Source: Eggerthellaceae bacterium (lineage in GTDB: Bacteria; Actinomycetota; Coriobacteriia; Coriobacteriales; Eggerthellaceae). Taken from it: DNA of 64,000 nt. This document shows, in pieces, positions 1-7,180 of this stretch. Under the pieces are notes generated by a model. It saw only the letters and a list, made by a program, of their open reading frames with translations, was not told the DNA's origin and searched no databases. The position numbers and the translations under genes are program-made. The DNA lies in assembly GCA_910575165.1 (NCBI GenBank), contig CAJTDS010000011.1, positions 1-64,000 of the forward strand, read 5' to 3'. Each line of letters starts with the position of its first letter. Position 1 is the first letter of the stretch.

Positions 1-124
1 TCACAACGGAAGGAGGAAGCGCTAGGACGGTCGCGGCCGCGTGATACCCATAGCCCTCCTCGAAGAGCTCCGCTGCGGCCCTGCGGACATCGACGTCGTA
101 TCTGATCCTAAGGTCTGATGGCAT
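1..124 (-). CDS. IS3-family transposase OrfA-like helix-turn-helix protein (N-terminal part)
   Basis: The reading frame starts with ATG at 124 and stays open to the window edge, giving 41 residues. It begins MPSDLRIRYD and continues through AAAELFEEGYGYHAAATVL to LPPSVV. This matches the pattern of the N-terminal HTH of IS3 OrfA proteins, in which a helix of the AAELFEEGY type precedes a recognition helix that binds the element ends. A GGGAGGC ribosome-binding sequence lies about 7-8 bases upstream and is buried in a perfect hairpin. The catalytic DDE part, normally made by frameshifting into orfB, lies outside the window. Confidence 0.65.
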   Translation of the reverse strand, partial: MPSDLRIRYDVDVRRAAAELFEEGYGYHAAATVLALPPSVV

Positions 125-130
125 AAAGAA

Positions 131-164
131 GCCTCCCATTTCTCGTGTCCAAGAAATGGGAGGC
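131..164 (-). promoter_or_regulatory. Hairpin sequestering the transposase ribosome-binding site
   Basis: Positions 131-143 and 152-164 are a perfect 13-bp inverted repeat with an 8-base loop. On the minus strand the 3' arm contains the GGGAGGC Shine-Dalgarno of the OrfA-like ORF. Transcripts entering from outside the element would fold this stem and hide the site. Similar devices limit read-through activation in other insertion sequences. The outer arm overlaps the terminal sequence of the element. Confidence 0.6.
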
Positions 165-228
165 AGTACACTCTGCGAAGAGCGGGGTTTCTCTTTTTCC
201 TGATGCCGGTCTCGGCGCACTAGGACGG

Positions 229-570
229 TCAGACGGCCGCAAGCTCCGGGTAGTCGTCGTCGCAACCGTGCATGAGGGCGGACAGGTACGCTTGAACGGC
301 ACGCTCGATGCTGCCGCAAAACCCCTCGACCACGTCGATGCCCTGACGCTCGATCTGGCTGCGCACAGCCTGGTCGAGGGCGTGCACCAGCAAAGTGTCG
401 ACCCCCAGCGACGTCAGTACGTAAACCCACGACTCGCCCGGTGCGATGGGGCTCGAGTAGTTCCGGCAGCGGACGATGATACCGCGCTCGACGGTGTAGC
501 ACATGAACCCCGCAAGCGTTGCTTGCTCGGTGCATACGTCCGATCCCGCGCTCGCAACGGCAATCAGCAT
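229..570 (-). CDS. Stand-alone NifX/NifB-type (dinitrogenase iron-molybdenum cofactor) domain protein
   Basis: This 113-residue protein starts MLIAVASAG and has the alternating strand/helix layout of the single-domain NifX/NifB/YjbK-like family. Recognisable features are an early VCTEQATLAGFMCYTV segment, a central GVDTLLVHAL strand-helix and a late GIDVVEGFCGSIERAV segment. Relatives bind or carry Fe-Mo type cofactors, or are of unknown function in organisms without nitrogenase. No nif gene is visible here, so no nitrogen-fixation role is claimed. A purine-rich stretch (GGGGAAGGGGG) lies upstream of the ATG. The insertion sequence ends 59 bp past its stop codon, so its original downstream neighbour may be displaced. 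Confidence 0.6.
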   Translation of the reverse strand: MLIAVASAGSDVCTEQATLAGFMCYTVERGIIVRCRNYSSPIAPGESWVYVLTSLGVDTLLVHALDQAVRSQIERQGIDVVEGFCGSIERAVQAYLSALMHGCDDDYPELAAV

Positions 571-685
571 GGGCGCCCCCTTCCCCTACTTCCTTCCGAC
601 TTATTGTTAGGGAAGGGTGCCCGCTCGTTCGCCAGAAACCAGCAAACGGCGCCGGGGGCACCTCTGTACGGTACCGCCGCAGATC

Positions 686-2152
686 CTAGGAGCGCCCGCG
701 CTTGCGCGCAAGGGCGGCGCGATGCGCCCTTCCCGGCTTCATGTCCTGACCCCGGGTGCGGCCCTGCTGGGTCGGACGGCCGGCTTGCGCGGGCTTCGCG
801 CCCCGGGTCCTCTTCGCCTCATCGCGTCCCTGGCCGGCAGCTTGCGCGGGCTTCGCGCCCTTCCGCCGGGTCCGCTGCCTCTGCGACTCTGCCTGCTGGG
901 CGGCCCGTTCCTTGGCTGCCTGCTTCTTGTGCTCGCGGCTCATGAGCTCGCGCTTGGCCTGCTGGATCTCCGGATCCTTCCCGTCCTGCGCCCGCTGGGC
1001 TTTCGCCTGGACCTCCTCAAGGGCTCGGTCCATATCGAAGCCGGCAAGCTCAAGGGGCCGTATGGGTTTGCGCACCAGCTTCTCGATGGCTCGCAGGTCG
1101 TCCTCGGCCTCCGGCGTCACGAACGAGACCGAGAAGCCTTCATGGCCGGCGCGGCCCGTCCTGCCTATGCGGTGCACGTAATCCTCGGGCTGCGTGGGCA
1201 GGTCGTAGTTCACCACGTAGGACACCTCGTCCACGTCGATGCCGCGGGCCAGCACGTCGGTGGCCACCAGGATGTCGGTTTTCCCCTGGGCGAAGTTGTC
1301 CAGGGCGCGACGGCGCTGGTTCTGGCTTCGGTCGGAATGAATCGCCTCGGCCGAAAACCCTGCGCGCTTCAGGCGCCGGCAGGTGGCGTCGGCGCGGGAG
1401 CGGGTGCGGGCGAAGACGATGACGCGCTCGGATCCCTTTTCGGCAAGCAGGGCCTTCAGCAGGGCGGGTTTCACCTCTTGGGGCGTGCGCACGAGGTACT
1501 GGTCCACGGTATCGGCGGTCTCGCCGCGTTTGGCGATCTCCACTACGACCGGGTCCTTGAGCAGCGTGCCGACTGATTTCTGGACGGACCTGTCGATGGT
1601 GGCCGAGAACAGAAGCGTTTGGCGCTGGGCCGGCGTCTGCTCGACGATGCGCTTGACCGAGGGCCAGAACCCCATGTCGAGCATACGGTCGGCCTCGTCG
1701 AGCACCAGCACCTGCACCCGGGAGAGCGCGACGGCCTGCTGGTTCATGAGGTCGATGAGCCTGCCCGGCGTGGCCACCAGGACGTCGGTACCCTTTCTGA
1801 GCGCGGCGATCTGGGGTTCCAGGGACACGCCGCCCACAACGCAGGCGACGCGATGGTGCGTTCTCGCCGCAATGGTGCCCGCAACGTCGTAGATCTGCTG
1901 GGCGAGCTCCCTTGTGGGAGTGATGACGAGCATGAGCGGCCCTTGGCCCTTGCCCGCATGGGGCAGCTTGTCGAGGGCGGGCAGCGAGAAAGCGGCGGTC
2001 TTTCCCGTACCCGTCTTGGCCGCGGCGATGATGTCGCGTCCTTCGAGCACGTAAGGTATGGCCTGCGCCTGCACGGGGGTGGGGCTCTCGTAGCCCAGGT
2101 CGCTTACGGCTTGCAGGGCGAGAGGGGAAAGGGGCAGGTCGGTGAAGGTCAC
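686..2152 (-). CDS. DEAD-box ATP-dependent RNA helicase, RhlE-like
   Basis: The 488-residue protein begins at a GTG (2152) preceded by GAGGAAACC. Longer in-frame upstream sequence belongs to another gene's shadow. It has the Q motif near residues 21-28, motif I AKTGTGKT (45-52), PTRELA (about 79-84), TPGR, DEAD (152-155), SAT (183-185), and HRIGRTGRAG in the second RecA domain. Residues from about 400 form a basic, Ala/Arg/Lys-rich tail in which GAKPAQA occurs twice, probably an RNA-binding appendage. Such enzymes unwind short duplexes during ribosome assembly and RNA turnover. The upstream neighbour is the glycosyltransferase gene, 62 bp away on the same strand. Confidence 0.9.
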   Translation of the reverse strand: MTFTDLPLSPLALQAVSDLGYESPTPVQAQAIPYVLEGRDIIAAAKTGTGKTAAFSLPALDKLPHAGKGQGPLMLVITPTRELAQQIYDVAGTIAARTHHRVACVVGGVSLEPQIAALRKGTDVLVATPGRLIDLMNQQAVALSRVQVLVLDEADRMLDMGFWPSVKRIVEQTPAQRQTLLFSATIDRSVQKSVGTLLKDPVVVEIAKRGETADTVDQYLVRTPQEVKPALLKALLAEKGSERVIVFARTRSRADATCRRLKRAGFSAEAIHSDRSQNQRRRALDNFAQGKTDILVATDVLARGIDVDEVSYVVNYDLPTQPEDYVHRIGRTGRAGHEGFSVSFVTPEAEDDLRAIEKLVRKPIRPLELAGFDMDRALEEVQAKAQRAQDGKDPEIQQAKRELMSREHKKQAAKERAAQQAESQRQRTRRKGAKPAQAAGQGRDEAKRTRGAKPAQAGRPTQQGRTRGQDMKPGRAHRAALARKRGRS

Positions 2153-2214
2153 GGTTTCCTCGTTTCGTGGGATGGGATCGGTTGGTTTTCGGGCGAGGGC
2201 GGCCGATCGGGCGA

Positions 2215-3624
2215 TCAGCGAATGTGGGCCGGTTTGCCGCCGAGGTAGAAGTTGGCGAAGTGGCGCTTCAGCACCGGGTCGTCCGGCTCGCGCGTGCGGG
2301 CGGCCAATGCGAGGCTTCGGGAGACCACGTCTCGTGCAGCGTTGGGCTTCGCCAGGAAGCTTCCGTTGACGAGCATGGCCTTGGTGCTCTCCGGGTTCAG
2401 CGACACGTGGCGCAAGGCGTCCAGCAGCTCCCGCGGCGTGGTCACGTGCATGGCGGCTCCCAGCGAGGTGAGCAGGTTTACGTTCACCTTCTCCTGCCCG
2501 TAGGCGCGCCCCAGCAAGATCATGGGGGAGCGGGAGCACAGGCACTCGGTCACCGTGAGGCCCCCGGACTTGCAGATAATCAGGTCGCTCGAGCTCATGA
2601 GCGCCGCCATGGCATCCACGTACTCGAGCACGGTGGCGTTCTCCACGCCCAAATCGGAAAGCGATGAGCGCAGATGGTCGGCGTACTCGCGGTCCTTGCC
2701 GGCAACCAGGACGAAGTGAAGCGTCCTGTCCATGGTGCGCATGTAGGGGACGATCTGGTCGATGGCCGCGCGGAAGTGCACGTAGGGGCGGGGCAGGTAG
2801 GCGCCGGCCAAGACCAGCACCACGCGCTTGTCCTCGGGCAGCCCCAGGGATGCGCGGGTCTGGGCGGAGTCGTAGCTTTTTCGGAAGTCGTCGCGCGTGG
2901 GTATGCCCGTGATGGCGATGCGCTTGTCGGGCACCTTGCGGGGGCGCAGCGTCTCGGCCATGGACTCGCTGGCCACGCAGAACAGGTCGGTAGCCTGGTG
3001 CGGCCACAGCCCCTCGGTCTCGTAGTCGGTGGGGACGCTCACGATGGGGAAGTCCTGCTTGGAGAGCATGCGCGCCGCTACGCTGGCGTTGGCTGCGGTG
3101 ATGTGGGTGCAGATGACCGCAGCCGGCTTCTGCTGGCGGATGTACTCCGTCAGCGGGGAGTACATGGCCCACGACCAGATGGTCCCCCCACCCCACAGGA
3201 GACGTCCGGTAAGAGTGTATCTCCAGGTAAGATCGTAGAACGGGCGCGTGGCCCCCGTGAACAGCGACGCTGTCTTGTTTCCGTCGAACACGATGCGCCC
3301 GAAGTCAAGCACGTCGACCACTTTTACGCGGCAACGGTCGAGCAGCGCGTCGGCAGCTTCGTCGCCGGTGCTGGCCGCAAGGCCCTCGCGCCGCTCCCGC
3401 TGCATGTTCTCCAGGGCCTGGGCGATGGCTTCCGCGGCGCTGCGGTGGCCTGAACCCACCGAGGCGTGCATGACGAGCACCAGGGGCGCGTCTGCCGGCT
3501 CTGGTGCTGCGGGTTGTGCGGGGGAAGGCTCCGACGGGGAAGCGTCTACCGGGTTACCCGGTGCGGTCTGCTGGGAGCTGGCGTCTGCGCTTTCGTCCTG
3601 AGCCGGTGTCTCTGTGGTCGTCAT
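2215..3624 (-). CDS. MGDG synthase/UgtP-like family 28 glycosyltransferase (glycolipid synthesis)
   Basis: This 469-residue protein has a Pro/Ala/Ser/Glu-rich N-terminal 45 residues, then the acceptor-binding motif LVMHASVGSGHRSAAEAI (about 50-67). The nucleotide-sugar half includes LVLAGAYLPRPYVHF and SSDLIICKSGGLTVTECL. These are hallmarks of processive diacylglycerol glycosyltransferases and plant MGDG synthases, which act at the inner membrane face. The sugar and lipid acceptor cannot be fixed from sequence. The ATG at 3624 is chosen because the family-like sequence follows and an upstream in-frame ATG would run through the tRNA-Glu terminator. The gene appears leaderless: the -10 box TATACT ends 7 bases before the ATG and there is no Shine-Dalgarno. 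Confidence 0.85.
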   Translation of the reverse strand: MTTTETPAQDESADASSQQTAPGNPVDASPSEPSPAQPAAPEPADAPLVLVMHASVGSGHRSAAEAIAQALENMQRERREGLAASTGDEAADALLDRCRVKVVDVLDFGRIVFDGNKTASLFTGATRPFYDLTWRYTLTGRLLWGGGTIWSWAMYSPLTEYIRQQKPAAVICTHITAANASVAARMLSKQDFPIVSVPTDYETEGLWPHQATDLFCVASESMAETLRPRKVPDKRIAITGIPTRDDFRKSYDSAQTRASLGLPEDKRVVLVLAGAYLPRPYVHFRAAIDQIVPYMRTMDRTLHFVLVAGKDREYADHLRSSLSDLGVENATVLEYVDAMAALMSSSDLIICKSGGLTVTECLCSRSPMILLGRAYGQEKVNVNLLTSLGAAMHVTTPRELLDALRHVSLNPESTKAMLVNGSFLAKPNAARDVVSRSLALAARTREPDDPVLKRHFANFYLGGKPAHIR

Positions 3625-3631
3625 GGGCAAC

Positions 3632-3637
3632 AGTATA
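3632..3637 (-). promoter_or_regulatory. -10 box of a probable leaderless promoter for the GT28 gene
   Basis: On the minus strand TATACT is followed by exactly seven bases and then the ATG at 3624, which would place the transcript start at or next to the start codon. No convincing -35 hexamer is visible at the usual distance. Confidence 0.5.
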
Positions 3638-3708
3638 GTGCAAGGGGTCGGCCGATGCGCCCAAGGCGGGACGAGCGAGCGCCAAACCTGCCGAAACGCC
3701 ATGAAACG

Positions 3709-3736
3709 AAAAGGGCAGGCCGTGAAAGCCTGCCCT
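3709..3736 (-). terminator. Rho-independent terminator of tRNA-Glu
   Basis: Arms 3712-3720 and 3728-3736 form a 9-bp GC-rich stem (AGGGCAGGC with GCCTGCCCT) around a 7-base loop. On the minus strand it is followed by TTTTCG. It lies 9 bp past the CCA end of the tRNA. Confidence 0.85.
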
Positions 3737-3744
3737 GCGGTTCG

Positions 3745-3819
3745 TGGTGCCCCCAACGAGAATCGAACTCGTGTCTCAGCCTTGAAAGGGCCGCGTCCTG
3801 ACCTCTAGACTATGGGGAC
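3745..3819 (-). tRNA. tRNA-Glu (anticodon TTC)
   Basis: The minus-strand transcript folds as a 75-base tRNA with an encoded CCA end. The acceptor GTCCCCA pairs with TGGGGGC, the anticodon loop reads CTTTCAA, and the T-arm contains GTTCGATTC. The TTC anticodon decodes GAA/GAG. Its wobble U34 is a classical target of Elp3-type modification, relevant to the elp3 locus at 52.5-55.2 kb. Confidence 0.95.
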
Positions 3820-3860
3820 GGTAGCCGCTGTCGATTTACATGCATCGAAACAGCCGTACT

Positions 3861-3889
3861 AGTATCGCAGAAGACACAACGCGATGCAA
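3861..3889 (-). promoter_or_regulatory. Promoter of tRNA-Glu
   Basis: On the minus strand, -35 TTGCAT (3884-3889) and -10 GATACT (3861-3866) are separated by 17 bases. The start point falls about 35 bases before the mature tRNA. Its -35 box lies only 3 bp from the -10 box of the opposing hisI promoter. Confidence 0.65.
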
Positions 3890-3892
3890 GGG

Positions 3893-3898
3893 TATAAT
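3893..3898 (+). promoter_or_regulatory. -10 box of the hisI-addB-addA promoter
   Basis: A perfect TATAAT sits 32 bp before the hisI ATG. The expected -35 position has no good match, so the promoter may be weak or activator dependent. It is interleaved with the divergent tRNA-Glu promoter. Confidence 0.55.
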
Positions 3899-3930
3899 TA
3901 AGCATCTTCGGAAAGGGGAGTGGATAGGGT

Positions 3931-4263
3931 ATGGAATATCCCATGCTTGCTTTCAACGAGCAGGGCCTTGTGCCCTGCATAGTTCAGGACGGTGGCTCGC
4001 GCGAGGTGCTCATGATGGCCTGGATGAGCCGGGAATCGCTGGACGCCACCTTCGCATGCGGGGAGCTGGTGTTCTGGTCGCGCAGCCGCAAGGAGCTCTG
4101 GCACAAAGGTTTTACCAGCGGAAACACCCAGAAGCTGCTGGAGCTTCGCTACGATTGTGACGGCGATGCGCTGCTGGCGCTGGTGGAACCGGCGGGCCCG
4201 GCGTGCCATACCGGGGAGAGGAGCTGCTTCTTCCGCGAGCTGGAGGGGCCCCATGGGCTTTGA
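3931..4263 (+). CDS. hisI: Phosphoribosyl-AMP cyclohydrolase
   Basis: The 110-residue protein opens the ring of phosphoribosyl-AMP in histidine biosynthesis, in the cytoplasm. The family motifs are present: LMMAWMS, a [12 protein letters not shown] stretch, TSGNTQ, the metal-binding DCDGDALL segment and the C-terminal [10 protein letters not shown] with its zinc cysteines. Its length is that of a stand-alone cyclohydrolase, with no fused HisE pyrophosphohydrolase. No other his gene is visible nearby. It heads the transcription unit that continues into addB, whose start lies 11 bp inside its 3' end. Confidence 0.95.
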   Translation: MEYPMLAFNEQGLVPCIVQDGGSREVLMMAWMSRESLDATFACGELVFWSRSRKELWHKGFTSGNTQKLLELRYDCDGDALLALVEPAGPACHTGERSCFFRELEGPHGL

Positions 4264-7177
4264 GTGCGCGCATTGCTTCACCGACGCGGTGCTGGACGGA
4301 TGCCGATGGCTGCAACGCCAGCAGGCCCCCCAGCTCGTCGCGCTGCTCGGCACCCGCTCCGATGTCGAGCTCGCCCGTCGGGCGGCTGCCGATGCGGGCC
4401 TGGGCTTCGGCGTCCGCTTCGAGACCGTCTCGTCGTGGGTGCGGTCCCTGTGGGAGCTTCTGGGGGACGGTCGGACCGTCGTCGACGGAGCCTTGCGCGA
4501 GATTCTGGTCCGGCGCCTTCTTCGGCAATCGGCCGGGCGCCCGGCTTGCGCCGCAAGCGAGGTCGACTCGACGGTCTCGGTCGTTGCGCAGGGCGTGCTC
4601 CCGGCTTTGCTTGCGACGGGCGTCGAGCCTGCGGAGAGTCTCGGCCTTTCGTCTCGCGAGCTCGATGCCCTCGGCTATGCCCGGGAATACCGAAGCGCGC
4701 TTGAAGGCGAAGCTCTGGTCGACCTGTCAGATGCTGCGGCGCTCGTCGCCTCGGACGATCGCCTCGAGTGCTGCGTGGCCGTTATCGGCTCGTTCGCAAC
4801 CTCTGCCGGCCAGCAGCATTTCCTGGACAGGCTGGAGGCTCGCTGGCCCGTTGCCCGCTTTCCCTACGGTTACGAAAGCCCCATCCCGTCGCCGCGCCGC
4901 GCATCCGAGCTGCAGCAGCTGCTCGGACGGCTGTACGCAAGCGCGCCGACGCCGCCCGTCCGTCCCGGGGGAGCCGTCCGCTTTCTGCTGCCTTCGGGGG
5001 ATTACGCCTCGGCCCGCCTTGTGGCGGAGTGCATCCTCGACTACCTCGGCGAGAGGTCGGGCGCAAAAACGGGTACGGCCCGGGTCGTCGTCGCCGCGAA
5101 GGATCCCATGGCTATGCACCGCCGCCTGGTTCCGTGGCTTAATCGGGCCGACCCGGCCGTAAGCTGCGCGCTCTCCGAAGTCCAGGCCTTCGAGGACACC
5201 GCGTTCGGCCGAGGCTTCCTCGCGCTGCTGGACTTCGCGACGGAGCGGCCCTGCTCGCTGGAGGCCGCGTCCGATTTCGCGCTGTCCCCGCTTTCCGGGG
5301 CGAGCCTCTTCGACGCCTCGAAGCTCGATGCGCGCTGGCGCGCCGACAGGCTTGCGGACCGCGAGGCCGTCATCGGCGATCTTGTCGGGTGCAACCCCGA
5401 CTTGCAGCCGCTTTTCGCATGCCTGTCGGCCGGCAACTACGGCGGGGCTCTGGCCGTCCTGCGGTCGGTTGCCAGGCTGGATGCTTCGGGTTCCACCGCG
5501 CATCGTCGCTCCATGGCGGCGGCATGCAGCAGCGCCGAGTCGTTCTTCTCGCTGTGCGAAGACGCGAAGGCCGACCCGCTTTGCTGCATCGATCTGCTCC
5601 GCCGCGTCAAGGTTGGTTTCTCGGGATGCTCCGGCGGCGAGGGGGCTGCGGATGACCCTGCCGTGGTGGTGACGTCCCTGAAGCAGGCGAGCGCGATGGC
5701 GCCATGCAGCTGCGGAATGCTTGTCCTGTGCGACATGAGCGCATCGTCCTACCCGGTCAAAGCGTCGGAGGACTCGGTCAGCCTGCTGGCGGAGAAGCTC
5801 GGCCTGCACCAGAACCGCCCCGACGCGCTCGGCGAGCACAGGCGCATGGTGTTCCGCGCGCTGGAGACCGCCTGCGACCGCGTGGTTCTCGAGCGCCCCC
5901 GCTTCGACCAATCCGCCTCGGAGTCGTACCCGTCGGTGTCATGGGAGGAGATTGCCGACGGATACCGCCCCATGGGGTTCGAGCTCGAAGACGGAGGAGT
6001 CGCGCTTTTTGCGGACGACAAGGCCACGGGCCTTCCGCGCGTTCTGGGACCGTTCTGCCGCGGCGCCGTCGAGGAATCCCTGACCGGTTACGCCTACGGC
6101 ACGGCGCAGGATGCCGGCCTTGCCCTGCATGTTCTCCCCCAGCGCGACCCGTTTTCGCTCGTCGACACCGACCGGGCGCCCTCGGCCCTCTGTCCCGTGG
6201 GGCCGGACGGGACCTTCCTGCTCTCGCCGTCGGCCATCGAGACGTACCTCGAGTGCCCGGCGAAATGGTTTTCCGAGCGACGTCTCAGACTCGACTCGCT
6301 GGACGCCGAGTTCGGCGCGCGGGAGACGGGAACGTTCGCCCATGACGTGCTGCGGCGTACGTTCGAGCGCCTTGGCAGCCAGGGCATTTGCGCGGTCGAC
6401 GGCGAGAGCCTCCCTGCAGCCCGAAGGGTTCTGCAGGAGGTTTTCGACGAGCGGCTGGCCGCCCAGGCCGCCCTCGGCCCCTCCGATTGCCCGCTTATCG
6501 CCTTGGATTCCCTCGAGCGCGAGGAGGTGGAGCTGCTCCGCAGGCGCCTGCTGTCCTACCTCGAGCGCGAGGCCGGCATGCTGCCCGGCTTCGCTGCGCG
6601 CTACTTCGAGCTTCCGTTCGGCACGGAGGAGCCCTTCACCTACGCCGGGTGCCTGATCCGCGGGAGCATCGACCGCGTCGACGTGAACGAGCGCGGCCAG
6701 GCGGTGGTCATCGACTACAAGAGCTCGGCGAAGCCGGAGCATTGCCTGGCGAGCTGCTCTCCTTTCGCGACGGCGGCCGGCGGCACCGAGGCGCAGGGAG
6801 GCGAGCTCGTGCTCCCTCACAGGGTTCAGGCGCTCGTCTATGCGCAGGTGGTCCGCCGTATGACGGGACTTGACGTGGTCGGGGCGCTGTACGTTCCCTA
6901 CGGCAAGCCGGCTGGCAGGGCCTGCGCCGTGGGAGCCTACGACCCGCAGGCGATCGGCGAGGCGGACATCCCCGGCGTGAAGGGCGCGGAATGCGGGTTC
7001 TTCGGCGATGTGGCCGAAGCGTTCGAGGTTGCCGGTTTCCACGAGCTGCTGGACGAGGTCGAGCGGCGCATCGAAGTCGCTTTGCGCGGAATGCGCGCGG
7101 GGGATGTCGCGCCCAGGCCCCGAGGAGGCGCCCCGTGCAGCTGGTGCTCGTTCCTCTCGTGTCCCGAAAGGAGGTAG
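4253..7177 (+). CDS. addB: AddB-like ATP-dependent nuclease subunit
   Basis: This 974-residue protein starts at ATG 4253, after GGAGGGG, overlapping hisI by 11 bp. Together with AddA it would process double-strand breaks for RecA loading. The C-terminal nuclease domain (about 650-974) shows YLECPAKWF near residue 665, IDRVDV and VIDYKSS near 810-822. The cysteine cluster CSWCSFLSC near 961-969, with the earlier Cys, would make the [4Fe-4S] staple typical of AddB. I see no obvious Walker A motif at the N terminus, unlike B. subtilis AddB. The middle is divergent, so the assignment depends on the nuclease end and the adjacent addA. Confidence 0.85.
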   Translation: MGFECAHCFTDAVLDGCRWLQRQQAPQLVALLGTRSDVELARRAAADAGLGFGVRFETVSSWVRSLWELLGDGRTVVDGALREILVRRLLRQSAGRPACAASEVDSTVSVVAQGVLPALLATGVEPAESLGLSSRELDALGYAREYRSALEGEALVDLSDAAALVASDDRLECCVAVIGSFATSAGQQHFLDRLEARWPVARFPYGYESPIPSPRRASELQQLLGRLYASAPTPPVRPGGAVRFLLPSGDYASARLVAECILDYLGERSGAKTGTARVVVAAKDPMAMHRRLVPWLNRADPAVSCALSEVQAFEDTAFGRGFLALLDFATERPCSLEAASDFALSPLSGASLFDASKLDARWRADRLADREAVIGDLVGCNPDLQPLFACLSAGNYGGALAVLRSVARLDASGSTAHRRSMAAACSSAESFFSLCEDAKADPLCCIDLLRRVKVGFSGCSGGEGAADDPAVVVTSLKQASAMAPCSCGMLVLCDMSASSYPVKASEDSVSLLAEKLGLHQNRPDALGEHRRMVFRALETACDRVVLERPRFDQSASESYPSVSWEEIADGYRPMGFELEDGGVALFADDKATGLPRVLGPFCRGAVEESLTGYAYGTAQDAGLALHVLPQRDPFSLVDTDRAPSALCPVGPDGTFLLSPSAIETYLECPAKWFSERRLRLDSLDAEFGARETGTFAHDVLRRTFERLGSQGICAVDGESLPAARRVLQEVFDERLAAQAALGPSDCPLIALDSLEREEVELLRRRLLSYLEREAGMLPGFAARYFELPFGTEEPFTYAGCLIRGSIDRVDVNERGQAVVIDYKSSAKPEHCLASCSPFATAAGGTEAQGGELVLPHRVQALVYAQVVRRMTGLDVVGALYVPYGKPAGRACAVGAYDPQAIGEADIPGVKGAECGFFGDVAEAFEVAGFHELLDEVERRIEVALRGMRAGDVAPRPRGGAPCSWCSFLSCPERR

Positions 7178-7180
7178 CCT

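Larger units (their letters stand above)
1..170 (-). mobile_element. IS3-family (IS150-like) insertion sequence, partial, running off the left edge
   Basis: Read on the minus strand, the sequence starting at 170 begins TGTACTGCC and reaches TTGGACA by 146. This is the kind of terminus found in the IS150 group of the IS3 family. About 46 bases further in, a small helix-turn-helix ORF starts, as expected for orfA of such an element. Only one end lies in the window, so the target duplication, the second ORF and the other inverted repeat cannot be checked. The family call rests on the terminus and the HTH protein together. Confidence 0.7.

Noticed and set aside
842-861. Direct repeat with 783-802 as a mobile or CRISPR-like repeat
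   Set aside because: It lies in coding sequence and reflects the duplicated GAKPAQA peptide in the helicase tail.
145-945. Plus-strand open frame over the NifX-like gene and helicase end
   Set aside because: It crosses two well-supported minus-strand genes and a terminator-like gap and looks like low-complexity shadow sequence.
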